48,458 nucleotides of DNA, taken from NCBI GenBank assembly GCA_031264185.1, contig JAISEL010000122.1, positions 1-48,458 on the forward strand, in the 5' to 3' direction. The notes below the pieces were generated by a model. It did not search any database and was not told the DNA's origin. It was given only the letters and a program-made list of their open reading frames with translations. This DNA is from Deltaproteobacteria bacterium. GTDB taxonomy: Bacteria; Desulfobacterota; Desulfarculia; Adiutricales; Adiutricaceae. How positions within the stretch are numbered: the first letter of the stretch is position 1; each line of letters starts with the position of its first letter. Below, piece by piece: positions 9,250 to 16,547 of the stretch. The position numbers and the translations under genes were made by a program.

Positions 9250-9457
9250 TCACTGCCGCTGCAATTCCTCTGTCTCCGCTCGGGTCAGACCGCTTAACTC
9301 TTCAATCAGTTCAGCCGGCAGGTTTTTGGCAATAGCTGTTTTTGCCGACTTATCATGTTTTCTGTCCGGCCTTCTTCCTTGGCGTCATTCAGTCTGGTAT
9401 TTCCGCGCAAAGTACACATATGCCAGTTGAAATATTATTGGCGAACATCCGGGTCAG
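9250..9457 (-). pseudogene. 3' fragment of an Rpn-family gene left by tandem duplication
   Basis: On the minus strand this piece matches the last 65-70 codons of the intact Rpn gene at 9777-10763. It has in-frame lesions and a single EEGR unit where the intact gene has five. It breaks off at the duplication junction (about 9457), so it has no start and cannot be functional. Confidence 0.8.
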
Positions 9458-9460
9458 CGG

Positions 9461-10034
9461 CCAGAGCCGGGGAGTGCGGCTCTGGCTTGCCGTGGCGGCT
9501 GATGAAGTCATGAATCTGGGCCGCCAAAAGCGCCAACTCCGTTTCCGGTACCAGGAAAATGATCGATGCCACTCTCCAGAGCGTCAAAAACGGAGTCAAT
9601 AATTCCAAGGAAGTTCAGTCTAATAAATTCAGCCAGACAGAGAACGACTCCTCCAGTATTTTAGATTTGGCTAAATCAGGTCGCTGTATGATTTTCTGAT
9701 TTTTTTTGCGGACGGGTAAATTTTACCGTTTTTTCTGGGACCTGCGGAAAATCTGATAAAACTCTGTGTGAAGGTTTCACTGCCGCTGCAGTTCCTCTAT
9801 CTCCGCCCGGGTCAGACCGCTTAACTCTTCAATCAGTTCAACCGGCAGGTTTTTGGCAATAGCTGTTTTTGCCACCTTTAACATGTTTTCTGTCCGGCCC
9901 TCTTCGCGGCCCTCTTCGCGGCCTTCTTCGCGGCCCTCTTCGCGGCCCTCTTCCTTGGCGTCATTCAGTCTGGTATTTTCGCGCAAAGTACACATATACC
10001 AGTCGAAATATTCCTGGCGAACATCCGGGTCAGC
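9461..10034. repeat. Tandem duplication, copy 2
   Basis: Diverged copy of 8904-9457. Bases 9461-9680 repeat the chemoreceptor 3' part of the H2 sensor with substitutions and indels that destroy the frame. Bases 9690-10034 are the 3' part of the intact Rpn gene. The short match GCGGCCAG at the junction suggests duplication at microhomology. Confidence 0.85.
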
Positions 10035-10763
10035 TGTCACATCGTCATAGCGACTGACAAACTGTTCCGCGCCAGGGTCGCTCCCGACAAATTCTTTTAT
10101 TCCGGGTTCCATCGCATATACCTCAGCAGGCAGTTTTTTATTGAAATGCATCTCATACAGCAGTCTGCACCAGCAGTAAAATGGATTCGAGAATTCTTCC
10201 TTAACCGAATTCATATAGGGCAGCTGCAGATTAAACACCGAGAATTGTCGTATGGCCACATTACGCGGCTCTTTATCATAGACTAAATGGACAGGCTGAA
10301 GTATTTCCTTGTTTTCCTTGCGGCAGTTGTTTACATGCCCCAAAATGTTGATAGCCGAAATGTACGGCATTCGAGACGCCATTTCTTTTGACTTAGTCCC
10401 TTTCTCCGCCGTTTCTGTGATCAAATGGGATGCGGACAGAATGTTTCGTTGGAGTATCGAAGAATCGTAATACAGCTGAACTTCCTGAAAAATTATTCTG
10501 TTAGTGTCGCTCACAGCAAGCACATCAACAATACAGCCCCGCCGATTTTCCAGCCCCATCAGCCGGGCCTGCGTCCTGAGTCTGACAACTTTTCCGAATT
10601 TCTCTCCGCATTCGGCCAACACCGCGCCTATAAAGCTGCCCGCCGCCATTCCGGCCGTTATTTCGTCTTTGAAGATCTTCTCAACAATAGGATCCGCCAG
10701 GGGTGACATCACGTCTGTTACTGATTCCAGATCCGAATCCTCAAAGAAATTTTCACCCGCCAT
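9777..10763 (-). CDS. Rpn-family recombination-promoting nuclease / PD-(D/E)XK transposase-like protein
   Basis: A full-length 328-residue member of the Rpn/PDDEXK group. The nuclease core shows Asp80 (CIVDVLAV) and the E-x-Q signature at 94-96 (FQEVQLYY). Residues 271-290 are five tandem EEGR units encoded by 12-bp repeats, forming a charged helical linker to a C-terminal helix (ELIEELSGLTRAEIEELQ). Known relatives nick DNA and promote recombination; they are not proven transposases. GGGAGG ahead of the ATG supports the start. The gene converges on the H2 sensor, and its 3' third is duplicated at 9250-9457. It looks intact, one of only two undamaged members of these nuclease families in the window. 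Confidence 0.85.
   Translation of the reverse strand: MAGENFFEDSDLESVTDVMSPLADPIVEKIFKDEITAGMAAGSFIGAVLAECGEKFGKVVRLRTQARLMGLENRRGCIVDVLAVSDTNRIIFQEVQLYYDSSILQRNILSASHLITETAEKGTKSKEMASRMPYISAINILGHVNNCRKENKEILQPVHLVYDKEPRNVAIRQFSVFNLQLPYMNSVKEEFSNPFYCWCRLLYEMHFNKKLPAEVYAMEPGIKEFVGSDPGAEQFVSRYDDVTADPDVRQEYFDWYMCTLRENTRLNDAKEEGREEGREEGREEGREEGRTENMLKVAKTAIAKNLPVELIEELSGLTRAEIEELQRQ
9894..9953 (-). repeat. Five 12-bp tandem repeats encoding EEGR
   Basis: Five near-identical 12-bp units (GCGGCCCTCTTC on the plus strand, one unit with a T) lie within the Rpn gene. The duplicated 3' fragment has one unit only, at about 9354-9377, so the array has expanded or contracted since the duplication. Unit length is a multiple of three, so changes stay in frame. 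Confidence 0.9.
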
Positions 10764-11208
10764 TCAGGCCTTTCCTCCCCATTTAGAAAACCTAATGAAT
10801 TAATTGTAGCATGATGACCGATGTGTTTCAATTATTTTCTGTTAGTATGGTAATATGGTATTCACAGCATAATCGCCGCCGTTAGCAGTTATGTCTTCGC
10901 AAAACCATCTGTCTGTTTTTCCAAAATATGAATAAAAAGATAATAATATCAAAGTGTTATGAATCTAATTTTGGAAAACGGACTTTTTTTAAGGCCGTCA
11001 GCAATATTGATGTCTTCGCAAGCTGTCTGAAGCCGGTACTTCACCCCAGGGGCATGAATCAGTTCACTGCAACGACTCGGCACCCCCGTATATGGTTGGC
11101 AAAATTGCCAAAAATACAGCATGTTGTCTGATTCACGGTAATCATAAGGGAACCTGCTGGAAAACCTTTTAAACCTGGCGGTTTGATTCAAAATGCCGGA
11201 TTTCGGCC
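10764..11208. other. Intergenic region with dispersed repeat
   Basis: No supported gene. It holds the promoter side of the Rpn gene and, at 11011-11141, one copy of a dispersed non-coding repeat that recurs near 27.8 kb. The short motif ATGTCTTCGCAA occurs twice here (near 10890 and 11010). Confidence 0.5.
11011..11141 (+). repeat. Dispersed non-coding repeat, copy B
   Basis: It aligns with the reverse complement of 27765-27942 over nearly its whole length. Conserved blocks are TTCACCC, TGAATCAG, CGACTCGGCACC, GCCAAAAATAC and TGTCTGATTCA. It contains the hairpin TTGGCAA (11096-11102) with TTGCCAA (11105-11111). It has no open frame of note, so it may be a mobile repeat or a structured RNA. 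Confidence 0.65.
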
Positions 11209-11913
11209 TTATATTTCCAGGTCCCAGATTTTGGCAACCGGCAGCAGGGTAACCAGAGGCTCCTGACTTTCCGGTTTGGTTACGATCCAAAATCTGGCGG
11301 GATAAAGGTCCAGAGAGCTGACAGCCAACTGAACATTACTGAAGAGACGGTGGCCCCGGTACCAAAGACGATTCTTGTATATAAGGGGTCCGGGGCCTAA
11401 GATTTCCAGATTTTTCAGCTCTTTAAAAGATGAATCCGCCAGTCCCCGGCCGGTAGCCTTCAGTAAGCTCTCCTTTAAAGTCCAGACAGCCAGAAAATAT
11501 TCTGCCGGATTAGCCGAAAGAATAAACCGGTTAAGTTCCGAAGAGGTCAGAATTTTTTCAGCCATGAGCCGGTATTTCCGCTCTTTTGGCACTTCCAGAT
11601 CTAAACCGACCGCCTGTTGGCTGACGGCCAGAGCGGCCCAAGGACCGGAGTGGCTGAGGCTTATAAAGGCGCGGCTGAGGGCTAAACCGGGCTGCCCGAA
11701 CTCATTATAAATCAGATCCCTATCGTGCTTGACCGACAGAATATGACGCAAAAGAAGACCGGCGCCTAGAGATCTGAGCTTGTCAGCCGGGATTTTTAAG
11801 CGGTTTATTTTATTTAACCTGGCCGGAGGGACAAGGCTTAGGCTTTGGGAAAAGCAATCGGCCAATGGCCGGACATCAGTCAGATAAATGTCAATAAAGG
11901 AGTGACCTGTCAT
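11209..11913 (-). CDS. Sfp-type 4'-phosphopantetheinyl transferase
   Basis: A 234-residue enzyme of the Sfp group, which moves the phosphopantetheine arm of CoA onto acyl or peptidyl carrier proteins. The diagnostic motifs are SLSHSG at 85-90, GLDLE at 103-107 (metal-binding Asp105 and Glu107) and WTLKESLLK at 144-152. Its length matches the family. It starts eight bases after the ABC ATPase stop, so the two are probably co-transcribed. A palindrome AAGGCC..GGCCTT lies between them. No polyketide or peptide synthase is nearby; it may serve fatty-acid synthesis or a distant cluster. Confidence 0.88.
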   Translation of the reverse strand: MTGHSFIDIYLTDVRPLADCFSQSLSLVPPARLNKINRLKIPADKLRSLGAGLLLRHILSVKHDRDLIYNEFGQPGLALSRAFISLSHSGPWAALAVSQQAVGLDLEVPKERKYRLMAEKILTSSELNRFILSANPAEYFLAVWTLKESLLKATGRGLADSSFKELKNLEILGPGPLIYKNRLWYRGHRLFSNVQLAVSSLDLYPARFWIVTKPESQEPLVTLLPVAKIWDLEI

Positions 11914-11921
11914 AAGGCCTT

Positions 11922-12725
11922 TTAGGCCCTGACCTCACGGAGGCGGTAGAGAAATTTGTCAATATAAGGATCGCCTAAGCTTTCCATCTGAGCCATAGAG
12001 CCTCTGGTATAAACCAGACCGTCTTTAATGAGTACAATGTCATCGGAAAATCTTCGGGCAACTTCCGGATCGGCTGTGGCCAGAATCATGGCCGCTTCTC
12101 TTTTTTCGGCCAGAGAGTTTAATAAATTAATAATGAGGCTTGAGGTCTGAGGATCTAAACCGGCTGTGGGTTCGTCAAAAATAGCCAGTTTAGGTTCGGC
12201 AATTAAAGCTCTGGCTAAAGCCGCTCTTTTGCGCATACCGCCTGACAGGGAAGCCGGAATACGCCCGGCAGCTTCTTTCAGGCCGACCTGTGAAAGCATC
12301 TCTAAAATTTCATCTTTCGTGGCCGGTTTTCTGTCCATGTCTCCTCTGGAGCTTTCCTCGCTGGCCAGTTGGAGGTTTAAAAAGACGGAGGAAGAGTCAA
12401 ACAGGGCCCCGGCCTGAAACTGCATGCCGATATGTCTTCTTAAAGCGGCTCTGGCCCGGTTGCCCAGGGCCGCCAGGTCGCGGCCGAATAAATACACCTC
12501 ACCGGAATTTGGAGGAACTAAACCGACCATGGTCTTTAAGACCGTGCTTTTCCCGCAGGAAGACTCACCCATTAAAGCGACTTTGGAACCGGGCTTTAGT
12601 TCTAGGGAAAATCCTTTTAAAATCTGGTGGTCGCCAAAACGTAAATGGACATTTTTCAGAACGGACACCGAAGTATCGTCCCGCTCCGGGGCCGGACTCA
12701 GGTTTTGGCCCAAAGCTACAGTCAT
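11922..12725 (-). CDS. ABC transporter ATP-binding protein, MlaF-like
   Basis: A 267-residue ATPase with Walker A GESSCGKST at 53-61, a Q-loop in MQFQ (101-104), signature LSGGMRKR at 160-167 and Walker B FDEPT at 183-187. The LSGGM form and the QAGALFDSSSVFLNL segment are typical of MlaF, the ATPase of the Mla lipid transport system that keeps outer-membrane asymmetry. The permease, MCE-domain protein and other partners are not adjacent, so the gene is an orphan here. GGGGAG six bases before the ATG supports the start. Immediately upstream lies a TnpB-type element end, so insertion may have separated it from its operon. Confidence 0.8.
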   Translation of the reverse strand: MTVALGQNLSPAPERDDTSVSVLKNVHLRFGDHQILKGFSLELKPGSKVALMGESSCGKSTVLKTMVGLVPPNSGEVYLFGRDLAALGNRARAALRRHIGMQFQAGALFDSSSVFLNLQLASEESSRGDMDRKPATKDEILEMLSQVGLKEAAGRIPASLSGGMRKRAALARALIAEPKLAIFDEPTAGLDPQTSSLIINLLNSLAEKREAAMILATADPEVARRFSDDIVLIKDGLVYTRGSMAQMESLGDPYIDKFLYRLREVRA

Positions 12726-12746
12726 GTCTGCTCCCCTTGGTTATAA

Positions 12747-12764
12747 ATAAGGTCAGCCTTATTG
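12747..12764. promoter_or_regulatory. Palindrome upstream of the MlaF-like gene
   Basis: AATAAGG-TCAG-CCTTATT is a perfect seven-base inverted repeat, 22 bases upstream of the ATPase start and abutting the mobile-element end. It may be an operator or a feature of the insertion site. Confidence 0.3.
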
Positions 12765-12905
12765 ACATCACCCGCCTAAAGTCGGGGGATTCTAACCCAG
12801 CCGGAAAGGAAACGTTATCGCTCCCGGTCTCCACAGCGGTTTTTCGCGTCAACGGCCGGCTAACGACAGTTACATGCGGCTCACAGTACTATTTGGTTTT
12901 TATGG
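12762..12905 (-). mobile_element. IS200/IS605 (IS1341)-type right-end remnant with omega-RNA-like sequence
   Basis: Read on the minus strand, this segment has the layout of a tnpB element 3' end: TGTGAGCCGCATGTAACTGT, then GTGGAGACCGGGAGC, then a hairpin CCCCGACTTTAGGCGGG followed by TGATGTCAA at the terminus (12762). In such elements this part carries the 3' end of the omega RNA that guides TnpB. No TnpB coding region is present. The remnant lies where the AAA-ATPase fragment at 12941-13171 is broken. The assignment comes from my recollection of family consensus, not a search. Confidence 0.55.
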
Positions 12906-12940
12906 CTTCCATGGCCGCCGCCGCCAGTTTTTTTACCGCA

Positions 12941-13171
12941 GTTCTCCGAAAAGCTCCCGCCGGTTAAGATATCCTCCAAGGAGCTCATCATGGAGGATTT
13001 GCCGAACCGGCGGGGCCGGGAAAGAAAATAAGGCGTCACGTCCCCAACCAACCGGTTTAGAAGTTTGGTTTTGTCGGCGCAGATATAGTTTCCACGGCGG
13101 AGCGTCTCAAAATCGGCTGCCAATATTGGTATTTTTTTATACTGCCTACGGTTACCCTCCTTTCGGTTCAA
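12941..13171 (-). pseudogene. 5' fragment of an AAA-ATPase-like / PD-(D/E)XK nuclease gene
   Basis: The first 77 residues match the N-terminus of the AAA-ATPase-like (DUF1703-associated) family: IPILAADFETLRRGNYICAD, then the phosphate-binding SRPRRFGKSS at 51-60 and MSSLEDIL. The rest of a usual 500-600-residue protein is missing because a tnpB-type element end follows. The nominal start is TTG at 13171. It is a dead fragment. Confidence 0.8.
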
Positions 13172-13762
13172 ACAGGCGGCCTTTGGGAGCGGGATACGGT
13201 TAAGGCAGGCTGCCGCCGCTGCGGAGTAACGCCGGCAGGCGCTTTTACGTATTGCAGCGGGCAGGTTCAGGACCGATTTTAAGCAGCTTTTTTGACCTGA
13301 ACCCTTTTAAATAACAGCATTCTGTCAATTGAAGCAGATTTTTGACCATTGTAATAACTCGGATAAACATCTAAAAAAATCAAATCACCAGTATTTAAAC
13401 TCCTTAAAATGTATCTAAATTTCTTAAAATGGAGGTCAGCTGACTTTATTTCTATAAAGTCCTGCCTTTCAAAGAACCAAATCTATTGTCCGAAAAATGT
13501 CTCTTAACCGGCCATTTTTCAGGCCGGATTTAGAGGTCAGCGTACAGGAAGTCCAGATTTATCGGCCCCCAATTTGCTGTCAGAATTTAAAATCCGGGCC
13601 GTTATAATTCCGCGAATTGCATCTCCTGTCCTTTCCAGGAGACGGGTCAAGCAGTTCGGACATACATTTAAGGCATTTGAATTCAGCCCTGGTTTCTTCA
13701 AAATGCGGCTTATCTCCCGCCGGTCGGAATTTTATAGCGTTTTGGGTAAAATTTTAAGGCGG
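13172..13762. other. Intergenic region upstream of the AAA fragment
   Basis: No supported gene. Open frames here on the plus strand overlap the 3' end of the CheZ-like gene and have no start signals. Bases 13330-13450 are AT-rich. Confidence 0.5.
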
Positions 13763-15238
13763 CTACTTAAAAAGGTTTTTCACCAGGTCGTCCACTTCCT
13801 TTTGAGTCAGCTCGTCTTCGCCGCCAGGACCGGCTAAGGATTTGTCCCGGTTTTTGGACATCGCCTTCAATCCTTTCGCTGGCTCCGACTGGCCTTCGGT
13901 CTTTTTCCGGGAACTTCTGACTGTTTTAGAGTCTGTGGTTTTCCAGGTCTTTTTAGTCCGGCTCTGGCCGTCTGCCTGTTCTTCAACCACTGGAGCAGTC
14001 AAATCCACTTCCAGGCCCAGTATGCCGCCCAGCGCCTGGGCCAGAGAACTTAAGCAGTCATAAATTCTGATAAGACGCTGACCGACCAGGTCGTGAAAAC
14101 CGGCCAGGTTGACCATTAAATCGGCTGATTCCCCGAAAAGGGGCAGAGTTTCGGTCAAAGCCCGGATGATCGCCGGCGGGATGGTCATGGTCTCCAGAAC
14201 CGGAGCGTCCTGATCAAAACCGGCTTCGGTATTATTAGCTGCATCCTGGCAGAATTCGGCCAGACGCACGGCGCCTTTTAAAGAAGTGATAAAAACGCTC
14301 ACTTCTTCGGAGATCTTTAAAAGATCATTAGCCGTTTTATCCGAAATGGCTTCAATCTCGTCTAAGCGCTTTATAGCCATCGGCAATTCCCGGACAACAG
14401 CCGCTTCAATAGCCGACCGGTGCTGGGATTTTAAGGTCAGAGGTTTCTTAGCCGACGTCCGGGGCTTACTGGTTCCCATTCCCCGAAAGGAGCCCTGAGT
14501 CCGGGGCAACCGTCCCTTGGGAGATCCGCCGTTGCGCTCGAAAGAAGGTTTCCGGTCTGAACCGGCCGAACTGCGGGTCGATGTTCCGGATTCTGCGTAA
14601 CTGCGGTCAGACCGGCGGCCGGCGGCAGAACCGGTCTTTGGATAATTATTTTTGGCTCGGGGATATTGGGTGCCGGAGTTTTTTCCGGGGTAATCGTCCC
14701 CGGAATTTCCGGCCGACGTTCTTCTTCCGGGGTAATCGTCCCCGGAATTTCCGGCCGATGTTCTTCTTCTGGGGTAATCGTCCCCGGAATTTCCGGCCGA
14801 CGTTTTTCTTCTGGGGTAATCATCCCCGGATTGACCGGCTGAAGTTCGTCTTTTAGGATAATCATCACCGGACCTGCCGGCCGAAGCCCTTTTTCTGGGA
14901 TAATTATCGTCCCCGGAACGCCGGGCCGAAGACTTGGGAGAATAATCCTCCCGCTCCCGGGGACTGCGGCGGTCTGAGGGCCTGGGATTTTTATAGCTGG
15001 AACCTGAGCGGCCCTGCTTTTGGGAAAAGCCTTCTTTGTCCGGCTTACCCCCGGTCCCTCTGACCGCCGAACGGCGGGGCGGGGAGTCTGAGCCGGTTTC
15101 CGGTCTTTTGTAGATCACCCGGCCCTGGGGTCCGTCGGCCGACTGGTAGTCAGGCAGTTTAACCCGGCCGTAGCGGACAGGGGCGGAAGTATCGGAGTCG
15201 GTCTTAGGTTTAACAGGCCGTCTTTTTATTTGGGACAT
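13763..15238 (-). CDS. CheZ-like protein with long repetitive disordered N-terminal extension
   Basis: A 491-residue protein. Residues 275-405 look like the CheZ helical hairpin: AIKRLDEIEAISDKT..., then FHDLVGQRL, where Asp383 and Gln387 sit as the catalytic D...Q pair of E. coli CheZ. The C-terminus LTQKEVDDLVKNLF resembles the CheY-binding tail of CheZ, joined by a flexible linker. CheZ dephosphorylates CheY-P. The first 270 residues are low-complexity and charged, with about six 14-residue repeats (SGDDYPRRRTSAGN-like) at about 104-186, whereas classical CheZ is about 214 residues. GAGG before the ATG supports the start. The H2-sensing chemoreceptor at 7373 is a possible upstream input. 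The CheZ call rests on motifs, not full alignment. Confidence 0.65.
   Translation of the reverse strand: MSQIKRRPVKPKTDSDTSAPVRYGRVKLPDYQSADGPQGRVIYKRPETGSDSPPRRSAVRGTGGKPDKEGFSQKQGRSGSSYKNPRPSDRRSPREREDYSPKSSARRSGDDNYPRKRASAGRSGDDYPKRRTSAGQSGDDYPRRKTSAGNSGDDYPRRRTSAGNSGDDYPGRRTSAGNSGDDYPGKNSGTQYPRAKNNYPKTGSAAGRRSDRSYAESGTSTRSSAGSDRKPSFERNGGSPKGRLPRTQGSFRGMGTSKPRTSAKKPLTLKSQHRSAIEAAVVRELPMAIKRLDEIEAISDKTANDLLKISEEVSVFITSLKGAVRLAEFCQDAANNTEAGFDQDAPVLETMTIPPAIIRALTETLPLFGESADLMVNLAGFHDLVGQRLIRIYDCLSSLAQALGGILGLEVDLTAPVVEEQADGQSRTKKTWKTTDSKTVRSSRKKTEGQSEPAKGLKAMSKNRDKSLAGPGGEDELTQKEVDDLVKNLFK
14668..14925 (-). repeat. 42-bp tandem repeats in the CheZ-like gene
   Basis: About six imperfect 42-bp units, each containing GGAATTTCCGGCCGA and GGGGTAATCGTCC on the plus strand. 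They encode the 14-residue SGDDYP-containing repeats. The central units are nearly identical and the outer ones diverged, as in an array growing from the middle. Unit length keeps the frame. Confidence 0.9.
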
Positions 15239-15384
15239 AAAGCCTCGCTGACCGTAGTGTCAGCTTTGTTGGTTAATTTAGGCCCAGATGTTCGACTCTG
15301 AGCCAAAAAAGTGCTGAGCCAGAAGCTCCATATTTTTGCGGCCGATAATTTACAACAGGTATTTCTGGACCGGAGGCCTGAACC

Positions 15385-15924
15385 TTAGGCTAACAAAAGC
15401 CCTTTTTTAACCGTGTCCGCAGCCTCCTGAGAGACAATGAGGCGGATTATTTCCAGGGCAAACCAGGGCGCTGTGCCCGGTCCTCTGGACGTGGTGATTA
15501 AGCCGTCAGTGACAACGGGGTCCTGCAGGATGTCGGCGCCTTTAAGTTCATTTTCAAATCCAGGGTAGCAGACGGCTTTTTTGCCATTTAATATGCCCAG
15601 ACGGCCAAAGACGGTCGGGGCGGCGCAGATGGCCGCCAGTCTCTGGCCTTTTTCGGCCCGAGCGCCTATAAGTTTCATAAATTCCCCGTGATTGACATAA
15701 TCAATGGTGCCTCCGGGGATGATTAAAATGTCATAGTTCTCCGGCTTTAAGTCTGACAGCAGCAAGTTCGTTTCAATATTAATTTTATGGCTGCCTTCCA
15801 CAGTTTTAGCCGGCCCCAGGGACACGAGAACAGTCTCCACCCCGGCCCGTCTGAGAAGATCAACAGCCGTGACCGCCTCCACTTCCTCAAATCCTTTGAT
15901 GACAAATACTGCCGCTTTTGCCAT
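15385..15924 (-). CDS. DJ-1/PfpI family protein, YajL-like
   Basis: A 179-residue single-domain protein of the DJ-1/PfpI superfamily. Family landmarks are GFEEVEAV near the N-terminus, holding the conserved Glu, and AICAAP, holding the nucleophilic Cys. Relatives act as protein chaperones or glyoxalase/deglycase-type enzymes against oxidative or carbonyl stress; the exact reaction is debated. I chose the ATG at 15924 because AAGGAG lies six bases before it. A longer frame reaching 15957 lacks such a site. It follows the CheZ-like gene's start by about 150 bases and precedes it on the opposite side of a short gap from pyrR, same strand. Confidence 0.85.
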   Translation of the reverse strand: MAKAAVFVIKGFEEVEAVTAVDLLRRAGVETVLVSLGPAKTVEGSHKINIETNLLLSDLKPENYDILIIPGGTIDYVNHGEFMKLIGARAEKGQRLAAICAAPTVFGRLGILNGKKAVCYPGFENELKGADILQDPVVTDGLITTSRGPGTAPWFALEIIRLIVSQEAADTVKKGLLLA

Positions 15925-15980
15925 ATTCTGCTCCTTGAATTGCGATTGACCGCCCATCAGCCCTGCACCCCGCGCCGGTC

Positions 15981-16523
15981 TTAAGTCTTAGGGGAACTGT
16001 TCAGTAAAAGGATTCTGTCCTCGCCGCCTTCCCCGGCAAAACAGACTTCAACCATTTCTGCGGGTTTAATTGAGACTGTAAAGGCTTTATAGTCAGCCTG
16101 GATAGGCATCTCCCGCTGGCCGCGGTCGACTAAAACGGCCAGTTCTATGCGGCTGGGCCGCCCGAAATTGGTCAGCTCCTCTAAGGCGGCTCGAACAGTC
16201 CGTCCGGTAAACAGAACATCATCGACCAGAATGACCCGCAAGTGATCTAATGACTGTCTGATCTCCGTCCGGCCGACTTTGGGCAGCGCTCTGACTTTGG
16301 TCCAGTCGTCCCGGTAGAGATTAATGTCCACACTGCCCATAGGCGGTTCCTGGCCTAAGGAGGCGGCCATCAGGGAAGCCAGTCTGGCCGCCAAAGTCAC
16401 TCCGCCGCGCCGAATGCCCACCAGAACAGGAGTTTCGGGTCTGGCCGCCAGAATTTCTCCCGACAGAGCCGAAAGTCCCCGGGCCAATTCCTGAGGACCG
16501 AATAAGATGGTGTTTGAGGTCAT
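15981..16523 (-). CDS. pyrR: PyrR-type bifunctional uracil phosphoribosyltransferase / pyr regulator
   Basis: A 180-residue phosphoribosyltransferase. The PRPP-binding loop is VILVDDVLFTGRT, and VGIRRGGVTLA near the N-terminus is typical of PyrR. PyrR makes UMP from uracil and, in many bacteria, binds pyr mRNA to cause attenuation; RNA binding cannot be judged from this sequence. I use the ATG at 16523; a TTG at 16535 is an alternative and neither has a strong Shine-Dalgarno. It starts 25 bases after the larC-like stop, so they are likely co-transcribed. No pyr operon is nearby. Confidence 0.85.
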   Translation of the reverse strand: MTSNTILFGPQELARGLSALSGEILAARPETPVLVGIRRGGVTLAARLASLMAASLGQEPPMGSVDINLYRDDWTKVRALPKVGRTEIRQSLDHLRVILVDDVLFTGRTVRAALEELTNFGRPSRIELAVLVDRGQREMPIQADYKAFTVSIKPAEMVEVCFAGEGGEDRILLLNSSPKT

Positions 16524-16547
16524 GTTTAAATCCAAAAATCACAAAAT

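Larger units (their letters stand above)
8904..9457. repeat. Tandem duplication, copy 1
   Basis: This segment joins the 3' end of the hydrogenase-MCP gene to the 3' end of an Rpn gene on the other strand. It recurs in diverged form at 9461-10034. The offset is 557 bases in the MCP part and 527 in the Rpn part, owing to a deletion of about 30 bases in copy 2. In copy 1 the MCP part is the functional one and the Rpn part is dead. Confidence 0.85.

Noticed and set aside
9342-9602. 86-codon plus-strand frame
   Set aside because: It crosses the tandem-duplication junction and is antisense to the Rpn remnant.
10949-11290. 113-codon minus-strand frame
   Set aside because: It overlaps the 3' end of the PPTase gene and the dispersed repeat in another phase, without start signals.
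12290-12967. 225-codon plus-strand frame opposite the MlaF-like gene
   Set aside because: It is antisense to a well-supported ATPase gene and to the tnpB-type remnant; its length is a by-product of GC-rich codons.
14437-14868. 143-codon repetitive frame with TPEEERRPEIPGTI-like units
   Set aside because: It is a shifted-phase reading of the 42-bp repeats. The CheZ-like frame runs through the whole region and has the conserved C-terminus.
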